From: Hallella multisaccharivorax DSM 17128
Lineage (GTDB): Bacteria; Bacteroidota; Bacteroidia; Bacteroidales; Bacteroidaceae
Length of the DNA stretch: 64,000 bases
Reading direction: 5' to 3'
Assembly (NCBI RefSeq): GCF_000218235.1
Contig: NZ_GL945017.1
Coordinates: forward strand, 1,881,775 to 1,945,774
Of this stretch, positions 37,034 through 45,164 are shown piece by piece. Positions within the stretch are counted from its first letter, which is position 1. Each line of letters begins with the position of its first letter. The notes under the pieces are model-generated. The model did not search any database, was not told where the DNA came from, and saw only the letters and a program-made list of their open reading frames with translations. The translations under genes were made by a program, and so were the position numbers.

Positions 37034-39352
37034 ATGAAAAGACTGTTTTTCATGATGAGCCTGACGCTTTCGGCGGTGGCTGCCATTGCCAGCAATCCCG
37101 AAAAGCTCGACACGCTCAACACGTACACCTTGCAAGACGTACAGGTGACATCAACACGCGCTTCAAAAACCACACCCATGGCTTTCCAAACGCTCTCTCA
37201 ACAACAAATCAGGCAAATCAATTTCGGACAGGACATCCCTTATCTTCTATCACTCACACCATCGGTCACCACCACTTCCGACGCCGGCAACGGCATCGGT
37301 TACACCTCTATCCGCATACGTGGTATAGACCCAACCCGCATCAATGTCACCGCCAACGGCGTACCTTTTAACGACGCAGAGAGCTCGCAACTGTACTTTG
37401 TCGACATGGGTGACATTGCTTCTTCTCTCCAAAGCATGCAGATACAGCGAGGCGTTGGAACGTCCACTAATGGCGGTGGTGCCTTCGGGGCCTCTATTAA
37501 CATGCAGACAGAAAATATCGGTACGCAGCCTTTCTTTGGCCTTGACGTCAGCGGCGGTTCATACTACAGCCACAAAGAGACTCTCCGCTTTGGTACAGGC
37601 CTGCTCCACGATCACTGGGGACTGCAAGGCCGACTGTCTAACATAGGATCAAAAGGCTACATCGACCGCGCATGGACTAAGCTAAACTCTTATTTCCTCC
37701 AAGGTGGTTATTTCTCTGACAATACAATGGTAAAATTCCTCACTTGGAATAGTGTAGAGAACACCTACCATGCATGGAACTACACGTCTAAATATGATCA
37801 GAGCCTCTATGGCCGGCGTTATAACTCGTGTGGCGCCTACACAGACGGCAATGGCAACATGGCTTTTTACCCCGACCAGACCGACAACTACTTCCAACAG
37901 AACTACCAGGCCATCTGGAATCAGCTCTATGGGCAATATTGGAACACCAACGTAACCTTTCATTACACACACGGTTACGGCTATTATAACGAATATAAGG
38001 TGAACAAAAATTACCATGATTATGGGCTTTCTGATACCAAATTCAAGAGTGATCTCACACGAAAGAAACTCATGGAAAACAATCTTTACGGTATCATTGC
38101 AAGCGTCAACTACGACAACCGTCGCAATTATAAAGCCATATTCGGCGGCGGATGGAACAAGTATATCGGCGACCACTGGGGTGAAGTACTGTGGACCAAA
38201 GACAAGGTAAAAGACTATTATCCTGGCTATGAGTATTACCGCAACCGCGCATGGAAGTCGGATTTCAACGTCTTCGGGAAAGCATCGTGGACCTTCCTGC
38301 CTGGAGCGAATGGCTATATAGACCTGCAATACCGCCATGTGGGCTACCGCTTGCAGGATCCCCGCGACTATTTTATCAACGAAGACCGCACTAAAGGCTA
38401 CTGGGCACACGACGATTTCGACTTCTTCAATCCGAAGTTCGGACTCAATTACCAGCTTAACGATCATCATCGGCTCTATGCTTCCTACGCCATCAGCCAC
38501 AAAGAGCCCACTCGCAACGACTATCAAGACAATGAATTGCAGCATCTCAAAGCGGAGAAACTACAGGATATTGAGCTCGGATACAAGTTTGGGAGCCGGC
38601 AACTCACAGCCGGCATCAACCTCTATTATATGTATTACAACCACCAGTACGTCCTCACGGGTGCCCTTAACGACATCGGCGAGATGATTGCCTCCAGCAA
38701 TGGCAAGAGTTCCTACCGCGAAGGCATCGAGCTTGAAGGTGCATGGAAGCCCTGTCCCTTCTTCAGATGGGATCTCAATGCTACCTTCTCGCGCAGCATC
38801 AACAAGGACTGGGTGCAGAGTACCGTCCGTGTCGACGAAAAGAATAAACCTCTCTACGACGCCAAAGGCAACAATATAGCAGGCGAGAACATCAATCTCG
38901 GCAACACTCACACGGCCTTCTCGCCCGACATCATTGTCAACAATATCTTCACATTCAACTATAAGGGCTTCATCGCCTCAGTGCAAAGCCAGTACATCGG
39001 TGAACAATATCTCACCAATACCAACTTCAAGGAAATGGCGTGTCACGACAAAAATGGCAACGAGACCCGTGAGACGCTCATGCTTCAAGACCACTTCACC
39101 ACCAATGTCGACCTCTCTTACCACTTCGCTCTCCGGCGTCTTGGCATCAAGAGTGCCACATTGGGGCTCTCGCTCTACAACATTTTCAACGCCAAATACG
39201 ACAACAACGGCTGGGGGTCCCCACAGATCGCCAAGACCAAAGACGGCAAAGCCATTGCCTTCAACGATTGGGGCACACGCGATCAGGGGGCTGCGGGCTT
39301 TGCTCCAAGTGCGCCCTTCAACGTCATGGCGCATCTGAGCCTGGACTTCTAA
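37034..39352 (+). CDS. TonB-dependent receptor for thiamine
   Basis: The 772-residue outer-membrane protein has a signal peptide (about 1-20), a TonB-box region and a plug domain: DVQVTSTRASKTTPMAFQTL, then GIGYTSIRIRGIDPTRINVT and GVGTSTNGGGAFGASINMQT. The rest is a beta-barrel rich in aromatic residues, ending in the terminal Phe of LSLDF. Its place behind a TPP riboswitch and before thiN and pnuT makes thiamine, or a thiamine phosphate or precursor, the likely ligand. The general class is sure; the ligand is inferred. Confidence 0.92.
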   Translation: MKRLFFMMSLTLSAVAAIASNPEKLDTLNTYTLQDVQVTSTRASKTTPMAFQTLSQQQIRQINFGQDIPYLLSLTPSVTTTSDAGNGIGYTSIRIRGIDPTRINVTANGVPFNDAESSQLYFVDMGDIASSLQSMQIQRGVGTSTNGGGAFGASINMQTENIGTQPFFGLDVSGGSYYSHKETLRFGTGLLHDHWGLQGRLSNIGSKGYIDRAWTKLNSYFLQGGYFSDNTMVKFLTWNSVENTYHAWNYTSKYDQSLYGRRYNSCGAYTDGNGNMAFYPDQTDNYFQQNYQAIWNQLYGQYWNTNVTFHYTHGYGYYNEYKVNKNYHDYGLSDTKFKSDLTRKKLMENNLYGIIASVNYDNRRNYKAIFGGGWNKYIGDHWGEVLWTKDKVKDYYPGYEYYRNRAWKSDFNVFGKASWTFLPGANGYIDLQYRHVGYRLQDPRDYFINEDRTKGYWAHDDFDFFNPKFGLNYQLNDHHRLYASYAISHKEPTRNDYQDNELQHLKAEKLQDIELGYKFGSRQLTAGINLYYMYYNHQYVLTGALNDIGEMIASSNGKSSYREGIELEGAWKPCPFFRWDLNATFSRSINKDWVQSTVRVDEKNKPLYDAKGNNIAGENINLGNTHTAFSPDIIVNNIFTFNYKGFIASVQSQYIGEQYLTNTNFKEMACHDKNGNETRETLMLQDHFTTNVDLSYHFALRRLGIKSATLGLSLYNIFNAKYDNNGWGSPQIAKTKDGKAIAFNDWGTRDQGAAGFAPSAPFNVMAHLSLDF

Positions 39353-39362
39353 GCATCTATTC

Positions 39363-39998
39363 ATGGGCATTTCCTTCAACACACCAGCCACCGTCATTCT
39401 GGCCAACGGCTCTTTCCCCACACATGAGATACCCCTGTCGCTGTTGAGACGGACCACCTATCTCTGCTGCTGCGACCGTGCCGGCATGACGGCCATCCAA
39501 AAGGGATACATGCCCGACGCCATCGTTGGCGACGGAGACTCGCTGCCTGAGAACTTCAGGCAGCGATATGCCGCTATTTTCCACCACGTCGCTGAGCAAG
39601 ACGACAACGATCTGACAAAGGCCACACGGTTTGTCATTGCAAAGGGATTCAAAAACATAGTCTATCTCGGTGCTACAGGCAAACGTGAGGACCACACCCT
39701 CGCCAATATCTCGCTTCTGGGCTATTACCACAAGTGTCTGGGCGTAGAGGCGATGATGGTCACCGACAAGGGCTGGTTTGTCGCAGCCGGAGGCTGCCGC
39801 ACCTTCAAAGCCTTTCCACGACAGCAGGTCAGTGTTTTCAACATCAATTGCACAAAACTGCAGGGCAAAGGGCTGAGATGGGACCTCTATCCTTTCTCCT
39901 CCTTGTGGCAGGGGACACTCAATGAGGCTGAAGACAGCAGCTTTGAAATCAATGGAGACGGCGAATATCTGATATATCAAACATTCGAAGCTAAATGA
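39363..39998 (+). CDS. thiN: Thiamine pyrophosphokinase
   Basis: The 211-residue enzyme transfers pyrophosphate from ATP to thiamine, giving TPP. Family motifs are DAIVGDGDSLPENF, the metal-binding DDNDLTKATRF and LGATGKREDHTLANISLLGYY. It starts 10 bases after the receptor and overlaps pnuT by 4 bases (ATGA). Imported thiamine would be trapped directly as TPP, in contrast to the ThiL route from de novo thiamine monophosphate. Confidence 0.95.
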   Translation: MGISFNTPATVILANGSFPTHEIPLSLLRRTTYLCCCDRAGMTAIQKGYMPDAIVGDGDSLPENFRQRYAAIFHHVAEQDDNDLTKATRFVIAKGFKNIVYLGATGKREDHTLANISLLGYYHKCLGVEAMMVTDKGWFVAAGGCRTFKAFPRQQVSVFNINCTKLQGKGLRWDLYPFSSLWQGTLNEAEDSSFEINGDGEYLIYQTFEAK

Positions 39999-40615
39999 AC
40001 AGTTATCTCATCGAGCACTGGCTCGACATCACCACAACCCTTTTGGGGCTTCTCTACATCTATCTTGAATACCGCGCTAACATCCTGCTGTGGCTCGTGG
40101 GCATCGTTATGCCGGCTCTCGACATTTGTCTCTATTACAGCCACGGTCTTTACGGCGACGCAGCCATGGCGGTCTATTACACCCTCGCCGCCATTTACGG
40201 ATGGCTCGTATGGAAGTTCGGCCGCAAGCACCTGCAGAAGAAGGGGCAGGAAATGCCTGTCACCCATATGCCCGCACACCTTTATCCCGCCACCATTTCG
40301 TTTTTTCTCGTGGCATGGTTGGCTACCTGGTATGTCCTCGCCCACTACACCAACAGTACGGTGCCAGTGCTTGACGGCTTCACCAATGCGCTGAGCTTCG
40401 TGGGCCTGTGGGCACTCGCCCGCAAATATGTTGAGCAGTGGCTCTTCTGGATTCTTGTTGACGGCGTGAGCTGTTACCTCTATATCATCAAAGGTATTCC
40501 CTTCAAAGCCTCGCTCTACGGCCTCTATGTCGCCATTGCCATCATGGGCTATTATAAATGGAAAGCAATGGCCCGTCAACACCAAACCAACCTGACGGGG
40601 GACCGCCAACATTGA
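39995..40615 (+). CDS. pnuT: PnuC-family thiamine transporter PnuT
   Basis: The 206-residue inner-membrane protein has seven or so segments with the PnuC-family pattern: LLGLLYIYLEYRANILLW near the start, YYTLAAIYGWLVWKFG in the middle, and a conserved WILVDGVSCYLYIIKGIPF near the end. In riboswitch-controlled loci with thiN this family member is PnuT, which lets thiamine across the inner membrane by facilitated diffusion driven by phosphorylation. It is the last gene before a terminator. Confidence 0.93.
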   Translation: MNSYLIEHWLDITTTLLGLLYIYLEYRANILLWLVGIVMPALDICLYYSHGLYGDAAMAVYYTLAAIYGWLVWKFGRKHLQKKGQEMPVTHMPAHLYPATISFFLVAWLATWYVLAHYTNSTVPVLDGFTNALSFVGLWALARKYVEQWLFWILVDGVSCYLYIIKGIPFKASLYGLYVAIAIMGYYKWKAMARQHQTNLTGDRQH

Positions 40616-40652
40616 CTTTCCACTAAGATTTGAAAAAAAAAATGCGGTCAAT

Positions 40653-40675
40653 ACGCCGGAAAGCGGCGTTTTCTT
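40653..40675 (+). terminator. Terminator of the thiamine operon
   Basis: ACGCCG-GAAAG-CGGCGT forms a 6-bp GC-rich stem followed by TTTTCTT. It separates pnuT from the next TonB-dependent receptor, whose -7 box begins 3 bases later. Confidence 0.85.
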
Positions 40676-40677
40676 CC

Positions 40678-40685
40678 TACCTTTG
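40678..40685 (+). promoter_or_regulatory. -7 box of the second TonB-dependent receptor (TACCTTTG)
   Basis: TACCTTTG ends 9 bases before the ATG at 40695. Transcription would start within about three bases of the start codon, so the mRNA is nearly or fully leaderless. The TTG at 40683 lies inside the box and cannot be the start. Confidence 0.65.
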
Positions 40686-40694
40686 CATGCGCTT

Positions 40695-42803
40695 ATGAAA
40701 ACAACAACGTTCAACCAGCGCAACGCGATCGTCTTCAAGCACTTCAACCGCAAGGGCTACAGCCTCTTTGTTGCATTGGGCAAAGTGGTCGTCATTGGTG
40801 TCCTTGCCATTCCTACCCTTACCTATGCCCGTGCAGGTGGCATTGCCACCAAGCCCGCAACGGAAGGTGCCGACACGCTCTCTTTCGGAGAGCAGCGGCT
40901 TGACGAAGTGCAGGTCATGGGATCGCGAGCGCCGCTGACTGCCATGCAGTCAGCCAAAATCGTTGAGGTCATCTCGCGCGACGACATTCATCGTGCTGAG
41001 GCACAGACCATCAACGACGTATTGAAATTAGCCACGGGCGTGGATGTCCGTCAGCGCGGTGGCTTTGGTGTACAGACGGACATCTCCATCAACGGCGGCA
41101 CTTTCGACCAGATCACCATTCTCCTGAATGGCATGCCCCTGAATTCGCCGCAGACCGGACACAACGCAGCCGACTTCCCCGTCTCGCTCAACGACATCGA
41201 CCACATCGAAGTGCTCGAAGGCGCAGCGGCACGTGTTTTCGGCGCCTCCGCTTTCTCAGGAGCCATCAACATCGTTACCACTCCAAAACCTGCCGCAAGC
41301 AGACCATGGGAGGGTAAGATGAGCTTGGAAGGCGGCTCATTCGGCACCTTTGGAGGAAATGCACGTGTGGCGTTTCAAAAACATTTCCAGCTCTCAACGA
41401 CAGCATCCCCGCGGCTGGCATCGGCTTTGTCTGCGGGCTACACCCAGAGCGACGGCGGTACACAAAACGCCGACTTCCGCCACCGACACGCGTTCTATCA
41501 GGGTAACTATGCTGCCAACGTCGTCAGCATCAACTGGCAGGCAGGAATCACGTCGAAGGATTATGGCGCCAATACATTCTACTCCGCGCGTTTCCCCAAT
41601 CAATATGAATGGACTCGCCGCTACATCGCCTCCGCCGACGCCTCCATCCGACCGTTCCTCCACAAAGACGGATGGCTCAGCTCATTAATGGTCATCCCCA
41701 GCGTCTATGCTCATCGCGACATTGACCACTACCAACTCATCAAGGGCAGTACAGGGGCCGCGAAGGGAGAGAACTATCATCGCATGGATGTCTATGGGGC
41801 TTCGCTTAACGCGCACGTCGACTGGCCGCTCGGCAAGACTGCCGTCGGAGCTGATATCCGCAAGGAGCATATTCTCTCCACAGCCTACGGAGACCTCATG
41901 CAAAAGAGCGACTGGAAGGCTGTCAGCCACTCCGACAGAGTCTACGACCATCTGGGCAACCGCACCAATACGAGTCTCTTTGCTGAACACAACGTCATCA
42001 TAGGAGGGCTCACGGTCTCTGCGGGCGTTTTAGCCAATCGCAACACAGGACTTGACAATGACTTCCGGTTCTATCCGGGTGCAGACATCAGCTTCCGGCC
42101 AAACGATCACTGGAAAGTCTATGCCAGTTGGAATAAGGCCTTGCGACTGCCCACCTTCACCGATCTCTTCACGAACAACTCGGCGCAGCAGGGCGACCGC
42201 AATCTCAAGCCGGAGCGTAACAGTACCTTCAAGACAGGACTGCGCTTCCGTAACCGTGGTTTCAGTGCCCTCGCCAGCGCATTCTATAGCCGTGGACGCG
42301 ATATGATCGACTGGGTCTACGAAACTCCGGAGGCTAAAAAATACCATGCTCTGAACATCGGTAAGCTCAACAACATGGGCTTCAGCATCAATACGAAGTT
42401 CAATCTCAGCGAGCTCTTTGCACCACAAGTAGATACTAAAGATAGCAATCCGCAGGAACCATGGCTCTTCACCCTTGGATATGCCTACATCCATCAGAAG
42501 CACGACACTGACCGGACTATCTACCGGTCGCTCTACGCCTTGGAGTATCTGCGTCATAAAGTGGTGGCGACACTCACCCACCCCATCGTTAACCGGCTCT
42601 CCGCATCGTGGTCACTGCGTTGGCAGCAACGCATGAACGGATATCATCCTTACTTTAAGCTCGACGGCAAGGTGCAGTATGCCCTCCCCCACTGCGTGCT
42701 CTACGTCAAGGCCGACAACCTTACCTGCCATCGTTACTACGACCTCGGTGCTGTGCGACAACCCGGCCTGTGGGTCATGGCTGGCGCCACAGTCACACTG
42801 TAG
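40695..42803 (+). CDS. TonB-dependent receptor, BtuB-like
   Basis: The 702-residue receptor has an unusually long signal region: a polar stretch with FNQRNAIVFKHFNRKGYSLF precedes the hydrophobic core VVVIGVLAIPTLTYA. The plug domain shows LDEVQVMGSRAPL, LKLATGVDVRQRGGFGVQTD and IEVLEGAAARVFGASAFSGA, followed by a beta-barrel. The plug is of the BtuB/FepA type, without the CarboxypepD domain of SusC receptors. No riboswitch precedes it, and a terminator cuts it off from the thiamine operon, so its ligand is unknown. Confidence 0.9.
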   Translation: MKTTTFNQRNAIVFKHFNRKGYSLFVALGKVVVIGVLAIPTLTYARAGGIATKPATEGADTLSFGEQRLDEVQVMGSRAPLTAMQSAKIVEVISRDDIHRAEAQTINDVLKLATGVDVRQRGGFGVQTDISINGGTFDQITILLNGMPLNSPQTGHNAADFPVSLNDIDHIEVLEGAAARVFGASAFSGAINIVTTPKPAASRPWEGKMSLEGGSFGTFGGNARVAFQKHFQLSTTASPRLASALSAGYTQSDGGTQNADFRHRHAFYQGNYAANVVSINWQAGITSKDYGANTFYSARFPNQYEWTRRYIASADASIRPFLHKDGWLSSLMVIPSVYAHRDIDHYQLIKGSTGAAKGENYHRMDVYGASLNAHVDWPLGKTAVGADIRKEHILSTAYGDLMQKSDWKAVSHSDRVYDHLGNRTNTSLFAEHNVIIGGLTVSAGVLANRNTGLDNDFRFYPGADISFRPNDHWKVYASWNKALRLPTFTDLFTNNSAQQGDRNLKPERNSTFKTGLRFRNRGFSALASAFYSRGRDMIDWVYETPEAKKYHALNIGKLNNMGFSINTKFNLSELFAPQVDTKDSNPQEPWLFTLGYAYIHQKHDTDRTIYRSLYALEYLRHKVVATLTHPIVNRLSASWSLRWQQRMNGYHPYFKLDGKVQYALPHCVLYVKADNLTCHRYYDLGAVRQPGLWVMAGATVTL

Positions 42804-42820
42804 CGACATCTTCCGATTGA

Positions 42821-42894
42821 CACCGTAGGGGCAGCCGCTTTTTCATCTTTACAATTTGGTTTCCTCCCCCCAGTTTCGCCCTGCTCCTACGGTG
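42821..42894 (+). repeat. Long-range inverted repeat after the receptor gene
   Basis: CACCGTAGGGGCAG (42821-42834) and CTGCTCCTACGGTG (42881-42894) match at 13 of 14 positions as reverse complements with a 46-base loop. It may form a terminator-like hairpin for the receptor transcript, but no T-tract follows. Confidence 0.55.
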
Positions 42895-42932
42895 GCTATC
42901 GTCCATTTTCCTCTGCACGATTCCAGCTCATT

Positions 42933-43055
42933 CCCTTTACACTGTAAAGGCAATGCGTCTACACTGTAAAGGCAACGCCTCTACACTGTAAAGGCAATGC
43001 GTCTACACTGTAAAGGCAATGCCTCTATACTGTAATCAAAAGCCATCTACACATA
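42933..43055 (+). repeat. 22-bp palindromic repeat array 4
   Basis: Five units of TCTACACTGTAAAGGCAATG plus CG or CC follow each other without spacers, then a degenerate sixth. The last copies drift (TCTATACTGTAATCAAAAGC). The array lies between two co-directional genes and 50 bases before a promoter. Confidence 0.9.
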
Positions 43056-43105
43056 AAAACAAAAGAAACTTAAGCGAAAACTATCACCTTAACAGAAAAA
43101 ATGTG

Positions 43106-43270
43106 TAAATTTGCAACTGTAAGCTTGGAAAAGACGTGATGGAGTCCAGGCTGGTTCAAGTGCTTACCCATGTCTTGTCGGGCGAGCGCCTCCATACATA
43201 AGACTCCCCACGTGCTGAAAGGTCCTCTTAAAGGCAACTTCTCAGAATTACAATAATAAAAGCATTGCAC
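43106..43270 (+). promoter_or_regulatory. Promoter and structured leader of the sugar dehydratase gene
   Basis: A TAAATTTG -7 box (43106-43113) starts a leader of about 150 bases with two mutually exclusive folds. In fold A, GTAAGC-TTG (43119) pairs with CAA-GT-GCTTAC (43162-43167). In fold B, ACGTG-n2-GGAGTC (43134-43146) pairs with GACTCC-C-CACGT (43202-43213). A 20-codon open frame (43139-43201, MESRLVQVLTHVLSGERLHT) lies within the leader, covering the 5' arm of fold B and ending just before its 3' arm. This looks like a regulated leader; the ligand or mechanism is unknown. Confidence 0.5.
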
Positions 43271-45157
43271 ATGAACATCGTCCATAGAATCACCCATTGG
43301 TACCTCACACGGAGCGCGCTGCCCTACTGGTGCATTTTCGTCACCGACCTGCTGTTCAGCTACATCTCCGGACTCTTAGTCTTTTGGTTGTATTACCGTG
43401 GCGCCGTCACGGTGGGCAATATCATCCCCCTTTCCCAGACCATCTCTGTCTACCTGATATTCAACATCATTGGCTGCCGCGTCTTCAGAACTTATAGCGG
43501 CATCATTCGCTACTCTACTACAGAAGACTTGCGACGTATCTTATCCTCACAAGTGTTGGCATGCGCGTTCGCAGAAATATTCCACTACGCCGTCTTCTAT
43601 TTCAATTTGCCGTTACTGCCGTTGGAAGGTCGCCAGATTTTACTGATGTATTCCATCTCAACCGTCCTCATGTGGTCGTGGCGATTGCTCATCAAGGAAA
43701 TCTACGACGAGGTAATTGGAAGCCACAATTCCCAACATGTGCTCATCTACGGCATTCATGAGGGCGCGGCTGCCATGGCACGTGCCGTGAGAAGCGGCTT
43801 CCCAGGACACCACTTCCGCCTCCAGGGATTTATCTCACCCAACAATCAGGAGCGCGGAAAGATCATCATGGGCCAGCGTGTTTATGCCAACAACAAGTCA
43901 CTTGACAGAGTCATCACCGAAAGAAACATAGAAGCTGTGCTGGTGTCGCCGGCTGTTATCAACCTCTTCCGCGAAGACACCGACTTGCAGGACTGCCTGC
44001 TTGCCCTCGGTGTGCACATCTACGTGATACGCAATATGCAGGAATGGCGCGATAAAGAGAGCATCAGCGCCAACAATCTCAAATCGGTGGACGTCTCCGA
44101 CCTGCTGCCGCGTGACGAGATCCACGTGGATATGGAGGCCATCGGCGCCATGCTCCGCGGGCGGACCATCCTTATTACAGGCTCAGCAGGCAGCATCGGC
44201 TCGGAAATGGTGAGGCAAATCGCCGCCTATCAACCCGCGCATCTCGTTCTTGTGGATGAAGCGGAAACACCTCAACATGATATCCGCCTGATGATGCGCA
44301 AGGAATTTCCCGACCTCGACAGCCATATCCTCGTGGCCAGCATCACACAGGATGCGCTCATGGAGCTTCTTTTCAAGGAATGGCAACCTGATTACGTCTT
44401 CCATGCAGCTGCCTACAAGCATGTTCCGATGATGGAAGACATGCCAGCAGAGGCTATATATAATAATGTGTATGGCACGAAAATCATCGCTGACCTCAGT
44501 GTAAAATACGGCGTTAAGAAGTTCGTGATGATCTCTACCGATAAAGCTGTCAACCCAACTAATGTGATGGGATGCTCAAAACGCATTTGCGAGATCTACA
44601 TCCAAAGTCTCAACAGCTTCCAACAGACAACGGAATTTGTCACCACGCGCTTTGGCAACGTATTAGGAAGTAATGGCTCTGTCATTCCCATCTTTGAGAA
44701 ACAAATACGTGAAGGCGGCCCTGTGACGGTTACAGACCCTGAAGTGACGCGCTTCTTCATGCTCATTCCCGAGGCCTGTGAGCTGGTATTGGAAGCCGGC
44801 ACGCATGGGCATGGTGGGCAGATCTTCGTGTTCGACATGGGGCACCCTGTGCGCATCGCCGACCTCGCAAAGCGAATGGTCAAGCTCTCCAATGCAGAAG
44901 GCGTGGAAATAGTATACACGGGACTCAGGCCGGGAGAGAAGCTCTACGAGGAATTGCTCGCCAACGACGAGAACACAGAGCCATCGTTCAACAAGAAGAT
45001 CCGCATTGCCAAAGTGCGGCAATACGACTTTAAAGAAGTGTCGACAACCATTGACAAGCTCATCAACACGGCCATCACCTGCAACTCACGCGCCGTTGTG
45101 GATCAGATGAAGCAGCTTGTACCAGAGTATCAGCCGGCAAACAGCCAATGGGGATAA
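43271..45157 (+). CDS. FlaA1/CapD-type nucleotide-sugar dehydratase
   Basis: The 628-residue protein has four N-terminal membrane segments (about 15-130) and a CoA-binding-like domain (about 145-260). The C-terminal extended-SDR domain carries the NAD-binding TILITGSAGSIGSEM and the active-site segment ISTDKAVNPTNVMGCSKR. Family members (CapD, PglF, WbpM) convert UDP-GlcNAc to the 4-keto-6-deoxy sugar, the first step to several capsule and glycan sugars. The substrate is therefore made from the GlmS product. A TTG six bases earlier is not needed as start. Confidence 0.92.
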   Translation: MNIVHRITHWYLTRSALPYWCIFVTDLLFSYISGLLVFWLYYRGAVTVGNIIPLSQTISVYLIFNIIGCRVFRTYSGIIRYSTTEDLRRILSSQVLACAFAEIFHYAVFYFNLPLLPLEGRQILLMYSISTVLMWSWRLLIKEIYDEVIGSHNSQHVLIYGIHEGAAAMARAVRSGFPGHHFRLQGFISPNNQERGKIIMGQRVYANNKSLDRVITERNIEAVLVSPAVINLFREDTDLQDCLLALGVHIYVIRNMQEWRDKESISANNLKSVDVSDLLPRDEIHVDMEAIGAMLRGRTILITGSAGSIGSEMVRQIAAYQPAHLVLVDEAETPQHDIRLMMRKEFPDLDSHILVASITQDALMELLFKEWQPDYVFHAAAYKHVPMMEDMPAEAIYNNVYGTKIIADLSVKYGVKKFVMISTDKAVNPTNVMGCSKRICEIYIQSLNSFQQTTEFVTTRFGNVLGSNGSVIPIFEKQIREGGPVTVTDPEVTRFFMLIPEACELVLEAGTHGHGGQIFVFDMGHPVRIADLAKRMVKLSNAEGVEIVYTGLRPGEKLYEELLANDENTEPSFNKKIRIAKVRQYDFKEVSTTIDKLINTAITCNSRAVVDQMKQLVPEYQPANSQWG

Positions 45158-45164
45158 GCCAAGA

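Noticed and set aside
37682..38545. Minus-strand open frame of 287 codons
   Set aside because: It is antisense to the thiamine receptor and shows only hydrophobic strings produced by the complementary codons.
40695..42803. Second TonB-dependent receptor as part of the thiamine operon
   Set aside because: A terminator at 40653-40675 and a separate -7 box at 40678-40685 separate it from pnuT.
43119..43265. 6S RNA or tmRNA
   Set aside because: The folds are two local exclusive helices rather than one long bulged hairpin, and no tRNA-like ends exist.
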